Shown here piece after piece: positions 20,148 through 28,275 of a stretch of DNA of 64,000 nt (positions within the stretch are counted from its first letter, which is position 1; the number at the start of each line of letters is the position of its first letter). Source of the stretch: Planctomycetota bacterium (GTDB taxonomy: Bacteria; Planctomycetota; Planctomycetia; Pirellulales; Pirellulaceae); contig JAFLCP010000007.1 in assembly GCA_017303505.1 (NCBI GenBank), forward strand, positions 1-64,000. The letters run 5' to 3'. Under the pieces are notes generated by a model. The model searched no databases. It was not told where the DNA came from and saw only the letters and a list, made by a program, of their open reading frames with translations. Both the position numbers and the translations under genes were made by a program.

Positions 20148-20192
20148 ACGCTCGAAGGAGGCTTCGCTGTTGGGCAAATCGACTTCGAGCGT
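20148..20192. other. Inverted repeat between nusB and putA
   Basis: ACGCTCGAAG (20148-20157) pairs with CTTCGAGCGT (20183-20192), a 10-bp stem with a 25-base loop. It lies 67 bases past the nusB stop and 144 bases before the putA start. It could be a nusB terminator or part of the putA leader. No U-tract is evident. Confidence 0.4.
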
Positions 20193-20258
20193 TGGGTTGG
20201 CTACCGGTACCTAGTCACGGGGCATGGCCGTTTGGGGAGTTCTCCATGCTGTGGCAGT

Positions 20259-20705
20259 TTAGGCTTCGGAGACGGCGGCTGACTCAGATTCACCTTGTTT
20301 ATCATTGAGCTCTCGCAAAACTCGATCGAGAACTCCGTTGACGAAGGTGCTCGAGTTTTTGCCACCGTAGCGTTTGGCAATTTCGACAGCTTCGTTGATG
20401 GCAACACGACCTGGTGTCCCTACGTGCACCATTTCATAAGTCGCGAGGCGGAGGATATTGCGATCGATGGCCGACATGCGGCGGAGTGACCAGTTGGTCG
20501 CTTTTTGGGAGAGAAGTTGATCGACTTTGAAGCGGTGTTTGCGAACGCCGGTGAGCAGATCGAGGGCGAACTGGGACAGCGGCTTATTTGCTAGCATTCG
20601 CTTGTTAATGAAAGGTTCGGCGAGCGCTGGGTCGTGGTTGGGATTGAGATCATCTTCGTAGAGGAGTTGTAGAACGACTTCTCGAGCGCGTCGGCGGGTG
20701 GTCAT
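20259..20705 (-). CDS. nusB: Transcription antitermination factor NusB
   Basis: This small all-helical RNA-binding protein acts with NusE (S10) at boxA sequences in rRNA antitermination; 148 residues, a normal length. The N-terminus TTRRRAREVVLQLLYEDD and the C-terminal block AINEAVEIAKRYGGKNSSTFVNGVLDRVLRE are diagnostic. The ribH gene often found upstream of nusB is not present in the adjacent 360 bases. The polar tail after residue 135 is variable. Confidence 0.95.
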   Translation of the reverse strand: MTTRRRAREVVLQLLYEDDLNPNHDPALAEPFINKRMLANKPLSQFALDLLTGVRKHRFKVDQLLSQKATNWSLRRMSAIDRNILRLATYEMVHVGTPGRVAINEAVEIAKRYGGKNSSTFVNGVLDRVLRELNDKQGESESAAVSEA

Positions 20706-21063
20706 GATGGGATTCAGGACTGTAAAGTGAGGGGAAAAACGGCGTGCGAGTCATATAGCATCGCTAACGATAGGATAACCTTCAGGGCGGTTTGAGAAAA
20801 TGGCCAAAACGGAAAGGGTTGGTGTTGAATGGGGGGAACTTGTTAGAAAAAGGTTGGGTGGTGGGCTGAAACGGGGAGAATCGCCCTAAATGTAGGGTGA
20901 GGTTGGGGGACAGTTGGGGGTGGTGCGAGTGAGTCGTTGTTGGGAAATGCGCTGGGCGAGATTGGGGGAAAAGTATTCGCAAAAATCGCTATTGGCCCGA
21001 AAAGAGTAGTTGGTGTAGGTTATCGGGTGACCCAGTTTGGACCATAAGGCTAAGGAGGAGCCA
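20706..21063. other. 358-bp divergent intergenic region
   Basis: This region separates nusB (minus) from the large coiled-coil gene (plus). It is purine-rich on the plus strand, with several GGTTGG/GGGGGA runs between 20800 and 20970. It ends in a strong ribosome-binding site for the plus-strand gene. No coding frame or RNA gene was recognised. Confidence 0.45.
21052..21058 (+). promoter_or_regulatory. Strong ribosome-binding site AAGGAGG
   Basis: AAGGAGG at 21052-21058 lies five bases before the ATG at 21064. It decides between that ATG and an in-frame upstream codon at 21037, which has no such signal. Few genes in this window have so perfect a site. Confidence 0.75.
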
Positions 21064-24000
21064 ATGTATCTGGTTAGCATGGATGTTGATCCCGAAAATC
21101 TAGTGGATTCTGCCGGTTCCCTATCAAACCCAATGGCACATGTGCCGTCGGCGGGGAGCGGAGTATTGGCGAATCGAGCAGCTTCTGCGGCAGCAGAGTC
21201 GATATCTCACATTGGTCCTCTGAATGAAGGTCTCAATGCTATATGCGTCCCGACGGCGTACAACACGTCGAAGATGATGCGTCGGTTAGTTAGTGGTTTG
21301 TACGGACCGTTAGCGATGCAGGTTGGCGCTACGGCGTTGCCGATGCGTCAGATTACATGGAGCGATGCATCGGGGTTATTCCGAAGATTTCATTACGCGA
21401 ACAATTTGCATGGTGAGCGCGAGTATCGTGTTGAGCATCGTCCTTTGTGGAGCGATGCGTTGGCATGGCGATCGTTGGCTGCGAATGAAGGTGGCGCTGT
21501 TCCACAAATCGATCGTGACTTCTACGAAACGGTGTATGCGCTTGGAAAAGACCAATGTGTAGCGCCGCAGAGTTTGTGGAATGCGGCGCGTCAGCAAGGA
21601 TTATTGCAAGCCCCGGTTCCCGCTTATGTTCCAAAGGTGCCGAATTTAGAGTTAGAAGATCTTCAACGTCGCCGTGCGTCTTTGGCGAATGAAATCGACT
21701 ATTTTGATCGCTTGCCAGTTCATGATCGAACCTATTCCACCAGAGACGATTTGCGTGGTGAGCAGCGTCGTTTGTTGCAGGATATAGATTTGTTGCAGCG
21801 TGATGTGCCCACAGAGGCAGAGTTGCTGGAGCAACGAAGATATTATTCACAGCGCGAGCAGTGGCAGCGAGAGTTGGTAGATGCAACAAATCGAGCTGAG
21901 CCGTTGAATAGTCAGGTCCAGCGTTTGCGGCAGGAGCAGCAGCGATTGGTCGAGGAATTGCATCTGGCATCGAAGAACAGTCGGCCGGCTGTAGTGACGG
22001 AACGCTTAGTGACTGAGACTCTGGTGCCTGTTGTGACAAAGAGTCATATGGATCGATTGAAGGAGATCGACACACAGTTACATCATTGGCAACGAACGGC
22101 GACCGACATTGCAACGCATCGTCAGCAGCTAGAGCAATCGGCTGCGCAATTGCGAGTTGAGAAACAGAGTGATTTGAGTAATCCGTATGCGGTTGTTGAT
22201 CCACGTGAGCCGTTGCGAGCGTTGGAGAATCAGCTTCTGCAAACGCGACGTCAATTGGAAGATTTGGTGCAGGTCTACAACCATGGGGCTCGGGGAAATA
22301 GCAATGTGGATGTTTCCTTGCCATCGACACTCAAGTCGATGCAGGAGAATCTATACGAAGTTTGTCGCCAGATTTCTCGAAAAGAATCGGATACTGCTTC
22401 GCGTCAATTGCATGAGCAAATCGAGCAGTTGGGACGTTGTGAAAAGGAACTTCATACAGCGATTGAGAAGCTGCTCGGCGATCGATTGCAATTGTTGCAG
22501 CAGATTGCGGCAGAGATGGGGATTCCCGTTGAGCAACTGAAATTGAAGTTGCCGTTTCAGTGTGGTTGTGAGAATCACGGAGTCAACTTACATAGCTATC
22601 GTTCGAATCAGTTGCCACTGGAAGTTAAGACAGTGGTGCGCAAGTCGATTGATGATGGAGCCGAGTTAGCGATTCGGGAGAAGTTGCGTGATGTTGAGGC
22701 TCGTTTGCGTGCGACGCAGGGAGACCATGCAGCGTTGTTGGTGGAGATTCGCCGACTTGAAGAGCGATTGAAGGATGAGCCTAAGGTTCGAGTTATCGAT
22801 ACAAGTCGCTTGATGATGCTTCGCGAGCAGTTGGAGCGGGTTGAGCAAAGGCTGCGACAGTGGGATCACATCGATGGTTTGCGGGCCGAGTTGCGAGAAT
22901 TGGATCGTCGCATCGCCGACCTGCGAATGGTCGAGTATCGGCAACCTGTGGTGGCAGAGAGTGGTTTACACTCCGCAGCGAATGTGTGGCATGAGAAGCT
23001 TACTGCAGTTCCCGGGCACGCGATTCACGGACGTCCACTTCCGACATGGGCGTGCGATCAGGATTGGAATCACTACTATTCTCGATCTATTTCACCGGGT
23101 TATTTGGACGCAGTGAGGCCTTTGGATGCCGCGTCGGGCCGATCGGTTGAGGAGTATCGCATTGCTACGTTAGCGATTCGGTTAGCGATTGTTGAAGCGA
23201 TGATGGGACGAGGCCATGTGGCCCCATTGTTGATCGACGATTGCTGGAACGAACTCTCTGTTGCGACCTCGAAGCAGCTGATGAGCGTGTTGGCGGAAGT
23301 GGCACGACGTGGTATGCAAGTTGTCGTATTGACTGCGGATCCTCGAGTTAGCACGTTAGCGCGGGCACATCAGGCTTGGATTTGTCACGTTCGGCCATTG
23401 GTTGAACGTGCACCGGAACCTATGCCTGTTGTCGAGAGCGTGATTGTTCCTGCACCTGCGAAAACATTAGATGCTGCGGAAGTGAATCGACGGCTTCATG
23501 CTATTGCCGATGAACTTTATGCACAGCAAGAGCCTACGGTTGTGCCACTGCGGTTGGCTGAGCCGCCTGAGCCTGTGGTGGTGAAGAAACCGAAAGTAAA
23601 GACATATTATGTTGATGGGCGAGGTCCCTTTTATTTGTCGCGAAGCAGTCGAATCGAAGATGCTCCGTCGATGGACGAAGCGATGGCAACTCGTTTACGG
23701 CGGGTTGGCATTCAGTCGATAGGTAATCTGTTGGATGCAAATCCGGAGAAGGTTTCGCTGAAACTCGAGGATACTTCGGATGATGATTATTATCGCCAGA
23801 ACGGTTTGAAGAATCACGCCAGAGGGAAGTCAAGTCGGTATGTTTCACCGAAGCGAGTCGCGCGCTGGCAAGCAGAATCGCGGTTGGTGTGTGAGGTGCC
23901 GAATGTACGAGCATTCGATTCGCGAGTGATGGTTGGTTGTGGAATCAAGACACCGCGACGCTTAGGAAAGTTAACACCACGAAAGCTAGCCAAGCGAGTT

Positions 24001-24846
24001 GAGCGATTCTTGCAAACCGAGCGCGGTCGGCAGGTGCTTCGTAGCGGAAATGGTTACGAAGTGGCACGCATCACCAGTTGGATCGTGGAAGCGAATCGTG
24101 AGCGTAATCCAGCGGTTTCGGCAGACGATCGTGATCGATCTCCCAGATCGGAGCGGAGGAAGAGTGGGCGTGCTGAACGCGATCGCTCGCGATTGGAAAG
24201 AGATTCTAAGAATTCGATGTCCGCTGCAGAGCGTCGTTTGCAGCAGAAGATGCGCGAACGCCTGCGTGCGGAGAGGCCGGAACGAGAAGTAGAGCCAGTT
24301 GTGGCGGAGGAGCCAGTGGCGGTGAAGCGAAAACGCGAGGTCCGTCGTGTCGTAACTTCCAAGCCCGTTGCGGCAACTGAGACAGTGACAAAGCAGTCCA
24401 CCAAAGTGCTCAAGTTCTTCTTGAGTCAGGATCGACCTGTGGTGGATGCTCCAAGCATTGGGCCGAAGGTTGCGCAGCGAATGAATAACTGTGGCATTTT
24501 CACGGTTCGTGATTTCCTGCAAGCGGACCCAGAGTCGTTGGCATCTCGTTTAGGTGAGTCACGTGTAAGCGGGGAAGTTATTCGTCAATGGCAGCAACAA
24601 TCGCAATTGGTATGCCGTGTTCCCGATATGCGCGGCCATGATGCCCAATTGTTGGTAGCTGCCGGGATTAGTTCGCCTGAGCGTTTAGCGAAATCAAATC
24701 CAGTTAAGTTGTATGAGGAAATCCGTACGTTAGCGGAGAGCACTCAAGGCAAGCGCATGTTGCGAGGCGCGACTGGTCCAGATTTGGACGAAGTGAGAAG
24801 CTGGGTCGAGTCCGCTGGTCTCTGCCGCCCCCTCGCCGCAGCCTAA
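21064..24846 (+). CDS. Rad50/YhaN-like coiled-coil protein with degenerate ATPase head and two DUF4332-type domains
   Basis: Order of parts in 1,260 residues: an N-terminal head segment (~40-80) reading HIGPLNEGLNAI then VPTAYNTSK (62-70), where a P-loop GPNxxGKST would be expected; long coiled coils (~190-495 and ~530-640); a CGC..H turn at 500-505; a C-terminal head half with a signature-like SGRSVEEY, Walker-B-like PLLIDDCW (Asp725-Asp726) and LTADPR (~756-761), where the usual H-switch His is Ala758; then two DUF4332-type helical modules (~850-1005 and ~1113-1255) joined by a basic, Arg-rich linker. The architecture is that of an SMC/Rad50-type protein. The missing Walker A Lys suggests it does not bind ATP normally. 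Monocistronic; function unknown, possibly structural DNA binding. Confidence 0.8.
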   Translation: MYLVSMDVDPENLVDSAGSLSNPMAHVPSAGSGVLANRAASAAAESISHIGPLNEGLNAICVPTAYNTSKMMRRLVSGLYGPLAMQVGATALPMRQITWSDASGLFRRFHYANNLHGEREYRVEHRPLWSDALAWRSLAANEGGAVPQIDRDFYETVYALGKDQCVAPQSLWNAARQQGLLQAPVPAYVPKVPNLELEDLQRRRASLANEIDYFDRLPVHDRTYSTRDDLRGEQRRLLQDIDLLQRDVPTEAELLEQRRYYSQREQWQRELVDATNRAEPLNSQVQRLRQEQQRLVEELHLASKNSRPAVVTERLVTETLVPVVTKSHMDRLKEIDTQLHHWQRTATDIATHRQQLEQSAAQLRVEKQSDLSNPYAVVDPREPLRALENQLLQTRRQLEDLVQVYNHGARGNSNVDVSLPSTLKSMQENLYEVCRQISRKESDTASRQLHEQIEQLGRCEKELHTAIEKLLGDRLQLLQQIAAEMGIPVEQLKLKLPFQCGCENHGVNLHSYRSNQLPLEVKTVVRKSIDDGAELAIREKLRDVEARLRATQGDHAALLVEIRRLEERLKDEPKVRVIDTSRLMMLREQLERVEQRLRQWDHIDGLRAELRELDRRIADLRMVEYRQPVVAESGLHSAANVWHEKLTAVPGHAIHGRPLPTWACDQDWNHYYSRSISPGYLDAVRPLDAASGRSVEEYRIATLAIRLAIVEAMMGRGHVAPLLIDDCWNELSVATSKQLMSVLAEVARRGMQVVVLTADPRVSTLARAHQAWICHVRPLVERAPEPMPVVESVIVPAPAKTLDAAEVNRRLHAIADELYAQQEPTVVPLRLAEPPEPVVVKKPKVKTYYVDGRGPFYLSRSSRIEDAPSMDEAMATRLRRVGIQSIGNLLDANPEKVSLKLEDTSDDDYYRQNGLKNHARGKSSRYVSPKRVARWQAESRLVCEVPNVRAFDSRVMVGCGIKTPRRLGKLTPRKLAKRVERFLQTERGRQVLRSGNGYEVARITSWIVEANRERNPAVSADDRDRSPRSERRKSGRAERDRSRLERDSKNSMSAAERRLQQKMRERLRAERPEREVEPVVAEEPVAVKRKREVRRVVTSKPVAATETVTKQSTKVLKFFLSQDRPVVDAPSIGPKVAQRMNNCGIFTVRDFLQADPESLASRLGESRVSGEVIRQWQQQSQLVCRVPDMRGHDAQLLVAAGISSPERLAKSNPVKLYEEIRTLAESTQGKRMLRGATGPDLDEVRSWVESAGLCRPLAAA

Positions 24847-24858
24847 CCCTCCCCAATC

Positions 24859-25017
24859 GGTGCCTGGTACCCTTTCCATATGGTGCCAGGCACTTCAATT
24901 GGATGCCTCAATTGGATGCCTGGCACCTTGTTTTTCCGGCACCTTGTTTTTCAAACTCCGCCCTTCTTGGTGCCAGGCACCAGCAAATAGGCACCAGCAA
25001 ATTATGGTGCCAGGCAC
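24859..25017. repeat. Cluster of GGTGCCAGGCACC palindromes (left side of RAYT gene)
   Basis: Copies and variants of a near-perfect palindrome GGTGCC-A-GGCACC occur at 24859-24871 (GGTGCCTGGTACC), 24882-24893, 24914-24927, 24969-24981 (full copy) and 25006-25017. Between them are small tandem duplications: GGCACCTTGTTTTTC at 24922-24936 and 24938-24952, and GGCACCAGCAAAT at 24976-24988 and 24990-25002. The cluster fills the gap between the coiled-coil gene and the transposase-like gene. The remaining bases to 25257 hold nothing recognisable. Confidence 0.85.
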
Positions 25018-25257
25018 TTGGTTCTTGGTTTTGGTTCGAGGAAGTGAGCCGGACGTCCACGAAGACAAACAATTGACTTTGAGAGAAAGAACTCAAGTCG
25101 TCTAAAAACGAAGAGGCTCAATGGGCTTGCTGCAGCCCCATTCAAAGCGAACGACAATGAGACTTGCAACTCCAAACTGCAGTCAAACCGTATAGAACCA
25201 GAAAACGTCTCGGGCTTGTTTCAACGAGGCTACTGGTCCAAGAAACTGGTGGTGCGG

Positions 25258-26352
25258 TTAGGCACTAGATGATGCCGGCGATTTATCCGGCTCAGTTAAT
25301 AGTCCTTTTTTTTCTGCGGGGCAGCGAAGCTTATGGCCTCCTAACTCTGCAGCTTTCTTGGCCAAGCTGTCTTTGTTGCCCACAAAGCTCCTGAAAAGCG
25401 TGTCATACGCGGTGATGAGCTCTAAAGCATTTTCCCAAGAGATTTTCAAACGCTCGAAAATGGGCGGAATTTCAGGCGGAATGAATCCCTTTTTGTCTTC
25501 GCGAATGATCCTTCCGACTATATCGATCGATAGAAGATACTCTTGTAGCGAAATTCCCAAGAAGCCAAAGTCGCTCGCACGAGTCGGTAGGACACTAGTC
25601 CGTTGCCGCGTAGTTTCATCGTTTGAGATTTCAAGCGGCGATATGAATGCGTCCGGTCGCTTTTCTGCAGGGACTTGAGGGGTCGCCTCCTGCATTTCAG
25701 CAGCCTTAATTTGGCAGTAAACGGAGGTGTATTCGCTCGTTTCCGGGGTTTGGCATGCGTTTGCTCGGATAGGATTTAGGTCCACATACATCGCTCCGAC
25801 AAAAGTAGATAGATTATCCAATAGCACTTTCACTTTGTATCGATCTTCCCAAAAGTGTCCTTTCTTTTGGTCGACTAGATTGAACAGTTTTGCACAGTAG
25901 CCATTAAGTGCCCACATGAAATAGCTGACACTAGAGAGACGCGAACGCAATTCGGCGATTCGCTTTTTGTTCTCGGCAAGCTTCTTGATGTCGGCTTCGG
26001 TAGGTCCTTCTGGGGTCTTGTTTCTGAAGTCTGCAAGAGCTTGGCAAAAGCCAGGGCATATCACTAGCCATCGTCTTGCCACTTCTTCGTCATCCATTTC
26101 AGCAACTAATGAGGGTCTATTGCGCAAAATCACATGAAAATGATTCTCAAGTATTGAGAAACGCAGCACATCAATGGCAAATGCGGATGCCAGTTTCCTC
26201 AGTCGGAAAAGGATCACATCTCGCCGTCGATGATACTTACACTTTGTGCTCAACTTGTCGTTCATAAAGAAATCTTGGCGAACGCAGCGCTGTGTGATGT
26301 GGAGGATGTTCTCTACAGCTGGGTTCGCAATCTGAGTCCGTTTTCTTCGCAT
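25258..26352 (-). CDS. REP-associated tyrosine transposase (IS200/Y1 HUH-type)
   Basis: This 364-residue protein is a Y1-type HUH endonuclease. The N-terminus has HITQRCVRQDFF; the metal-binding HUH motif is His71-Phe-His73 in ENHFHVIL; the likely catalytic Tyr is Y189 in YVDLNPIRA, a position matching the YIHLNPVRA motif of RAYTs. It belongs to the longer subtype with an HRRR..I..RL.KLA..FAIDV segment. The C-terminal third is unassigned. The gene looks intact, with AAGGAG six bases before the ATG. The upstream DNA (26400-26520) is AT-rich and unlike its neighbours, suggesting horizontal origin. Confidence 0.85.
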   Translation of the reverse strand: MRRKRTQIANPAVENILHITQRCVRQDFFMNDKLSTKCKYHRRRDVILFRLRKLASAFAIDVLRFSILENHFHVILRNRPSLVAEMDDEEVARRWLVICPGFCQALADFRNKTPEGPTEADIKKLAENKKRIAELRSRLSSVSYFMWALNGYCAKLFNLVDQKKGHFWEDRYKVKVLLDNLSTFVGAMYVDLNPIRANACQTPETSEYTSVYCQIKAAEMQEATPQVPAEKRPDAFISPLEISNDETTRQRTSVLPTRASDFGFLGISLQEYLLSIDIVGRIIREDKKGFIPPEIPPIFERLKISWENALELITAYDTLFRSFVGNKDSLAKKAAELGGHKLRCPAEKKGLLTEPDKSPASSSA

Positions 26353-26523
26353 GGCTTACTCCTTTTGGTTCGCTGTATTGTTAGTGGACATCCGGATAAG
26401 TTCAAGAGTGCGCCGAAAAAATGTTCATTAAAATTGTTCTGAATACTAGCATTTTTTAATTCTAAGGATTTTTTGTTCACTTTATTGGCTCAATGCTTGC
26501 AAAGTTTGGTTTTGGCAGTAGAT

Positions 26524-26595
26524 GGTGCCAGTCATGCGACGAGTCGCGACACTAGACAAGGTGCCAGGCACTCAGTCCATTTGGTGCCAGGCACC
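26524..26595. repeat. GGTGCCAGGCACC palindromes (right side of RAYT gene)
   Basis: A partial copy GGTGCCAGTCA lies at 26524-26534, GGTGCCAGGCAC at 26560-26571 and a full palindrome GGTGCCAGGCACC at 26583-26595. They sit in the 404-base gap between the RAYT gene start and the DUF1080 gene. The rest of that gap is AT-rich from 26400 to 26520 and otherwise featureless. Confidence 0.85.
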
Positions 26596-26755
26596 ATGTT
26601 GGAGGCGGGGAAATTCAAGAGGTAATGGTTACGGACACCCCATTTACTGCGTACTATGGAAGGGATGCCGATTGATTGGGCGGTTTCAACGAATCGATCG
26701 CCTTACCTTTCGTTTCATTGCAAATGCTGACAAATGTGGAATCGCCATCCAAACC

Positions 26756-27595
26756 ATGTCAAACTTTCAAGCCTACATAATGCAAGCGAATCAACCTGGA
26801 AGAGTTTTCGGGCTCCCTCCTTGGTTCGCCATTTCGCTTTGTCTATGGGCCTGCGCCTATACGACCAACACTTGCTGCTACGGACAAGACAGCGAAGTTG
26901 CACCGTTTGCCGAAATGCCAGAACTCAATGGAACTCCCCCTGTCCCCACACTCTCCCCTACGCGTGTTCCAGCCTTTCGCGACCTTTTTGACGGCAAATC
27001 ACTCGATGGCTGGACCCAGCGCGGCGGGCAAGCAGAGTTTCGCGTCGAAGATGGTGCTATTGTGGGCAAAACGCGCATCGCGACTCCCAATAGCTTTCTC
27101 TGTACCACCCAAGAGTTTGCTGACTTTGAACTTGAGTTGGAATTCAAGCTAGAAAACGACCGCCTGAATAGCGGTATACAAATACGCAGTTCTAGCAAGC
27201 CAGAGTATAAAAATGGACGTGTACACGGCTATCAAATCGAAATTGACCCCACCGCCCGAGCTTGGACCGGTGGCATCTATGACGAAGGGCGGAGGGGCTG
27301 GTTGTTTACGCTCAAGAATCGACCAGAAGCTCAAGCCGCCTTCCGATTGGGCCAATGGAATAGAATGCGGGTTGTCGCCGAAGCGAATCGGATTAAAACA
27401 TGGATCAACGAAGTTCCGGTTGCCGATTTGATGGATGATTTATCCTCTCGCGGTTTCATTGCCCTGCAAATTCATGCCAGTAACGAAGTGATGCCCATGG
27501 AAATCCGCTGGCGAACTATTCGGCTCAAGGAACTTAATCCCTCTGAACCGGCAGCGGATTCGCGTGTCGAAACTCAAAACGACTCGTCAAACTAA
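26756..27595 (+). CDS. DUF1080 (3-keto-disaccharide hydrolase type) secreted protein
   Basis: A ~279-residue protein with an N-terminal hydrophobic signal-like segment (PPWFAISLCLWACAY) and a single DUF1080 concanavalin-like domain from about residue 75. Diagnostic stretches are FRDLFDGKSLDGW, FELELEFKLENDRLNSGIQIR, GYQIEIDPTARAWTGGIYDE and GFIALQIHAS. The family is very abundant in planctomycetes and is linked to carbohydrate binding or hydrolysis outside the cytoplasm. ATGs at 26756 and 26780 are both possible starts. The open frame extends further upstream into the palindrome cluster, but that part does not look coding. Confidence 0.85.
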   Translation: MSNFQAYIMQANQPGRVFGLPPWFAISLCLWACAYTTNTCCYGQDSEVAPFAEMPELNGTPPVPTLSPTRVPAFRDLFDGKSLDGWTQRGGQAEFRVEDGAIVGKTRIATPNSFLCTTQEFADFELELEFKLENDRLNSGIQIRSSSKPEYKNGRVHGYQIEIDPTARAWTGGIYDEGRRGWLFTLKNRPEAQAAFRLGQWNRMRVVAEANRIKTWINEVPVADLMDDLSSRGFIALQIHASNEVMPMEIRWRTIRLKELNPSEPAADSRVETQNDSSN

Positions 27596-27671
27596 CACCC
27601 CAAATAAACATAAAGACACTCTCGGTGAATAATAGAACCCTTCAACTCCTCGCGATAATCGATGGTGATGC

Positions 27672-28253
27672 ATGATCCTGGTGATCGATAACTACGATTC
27701 GTTCACCTACAACCTCGTGCAACGACTCGGTGAATTGGACGCAAGTTTGGATGTAAATGTCGTCCGGAATGATCAACTTTCCGTGGCGAATATCCGGGAA
27801 ATGAAACCCGATCGACTGATTATTTCTCCGGGCCCATGCACGCCTTCCGAAGCGGGGATCAGCGTTGAAATCGTGGAAAAATTGACGGGCGAAATTCCCA
27901 TACTCGGCGTTTGTTTGGGCCATCAGTCCATCGGTCAGGCTCTCGGCGGCACTATCGTACGCGCCCCTGAACTAATGCATGGAAAAACGGACAAGATCCA
28001 CCACGATAACAAAGGTTTTTTCGCGGGCTTGCCGAATCCGTTTGTAGCGACCCGTTACCACAGCCTCGTTATCGATCCACCTACTTTGCCCGAATGCCTC
28101 GAAATGACGGCTTGGACCACGGATTCTCTGGGAAATCAGATTATTATGGGAGTGCGTCACAAGTTCGCGAAACTCGAAGGCTGGCAATTCCACCCTGAGA
28201 GTTTCCTCACGGAACCCGGCCCTGAATTACTGAAGCGATTTCTACACTGGTAA
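27672..28253 (+). CDS. trpG: Anthranilate / aminodeoxychorismate synthase glutaminase component
   Basis: This class-I glutamine amidotransferase releases ammonia for anthranilate or aminodeoxychorismate synthesis; 193 residues. The N-terminus MILVIDNYDSFTYNLV and the oxyanion region SPGPCTPSEAG are typical. The triad is Cys81 (GVCLGHQ), His174 and Glu176 (FHPES). It lies 22 bases upstream of aroDE, which makes the chorismate precursor shikimate, so the two are likely co-transcribed. No trpE/pabB partner is in the window, so TrpG and PabA roles cannot be separated; one protein may serve both. Confidence 0.92.
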   Translation: MILVIDNYDSFTYNLVQRLGELDASLDVNVVRNDQLSVANIREMKPDRLIISPGPCTPSEAGISVEIVEKLTGEIPILGVCLGHQSIGQALGGTIVRAPELMHGKTDKIHHDNKGFFAGLPNPFVATRYHSLVIDPPTLPECLEMTAWTTDSLGNQIIMGVRHKFAKLEGWQFHPESFLTEPGPELLKRFLHW

Positions 28254-28275
28254 ACATCCTGAGAGTCACAAAGCA

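Larger units (their letters stand above)
24859..26595. mobile_element. REP/RAYT-type locus: tyrosine transposase gene flanked by palindrome clusters
   Basis: The transposase-like gene at 25258-26352 has GGTGCCAGGCACC palindromes on both sides (24859-25017 and 26524-26595). In REP-RAYT systems known from gamma-proteobacteria, a single-copy Y1 transposase acts on short palindromes dispersed through the genome. The arrangement here matches that description. I see no insertion-sequence ends or target duplication, so movement of the whole locus is not shown. Confidence 0.6.

Noticed and set aside
21353-22330. 325-codon minus-strand frame rich in His, Ala and Pro
   Set aside because: It lies wholly inside the coiled-coil gene on the other strand. 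Its composition is the mirror of Gln/Leu/Arg-rich coiled-coil codons, so it is a shadow frame.
24859-25017. Possible CRISPR array
   Set aside because: Repeats are palindromic 13-mers with irregular spacing and variable ends, and no cas gene is present. They fit REP-type palindromes next to the RAYT gene.
26522-26755. In-frame upstream extension of the DUF1080 gene
   Set aside because: The extension passes through the palindrome cluster and reads as Arg/Cys/Trp-rich sequence. The signal peptide begins only after 26756.
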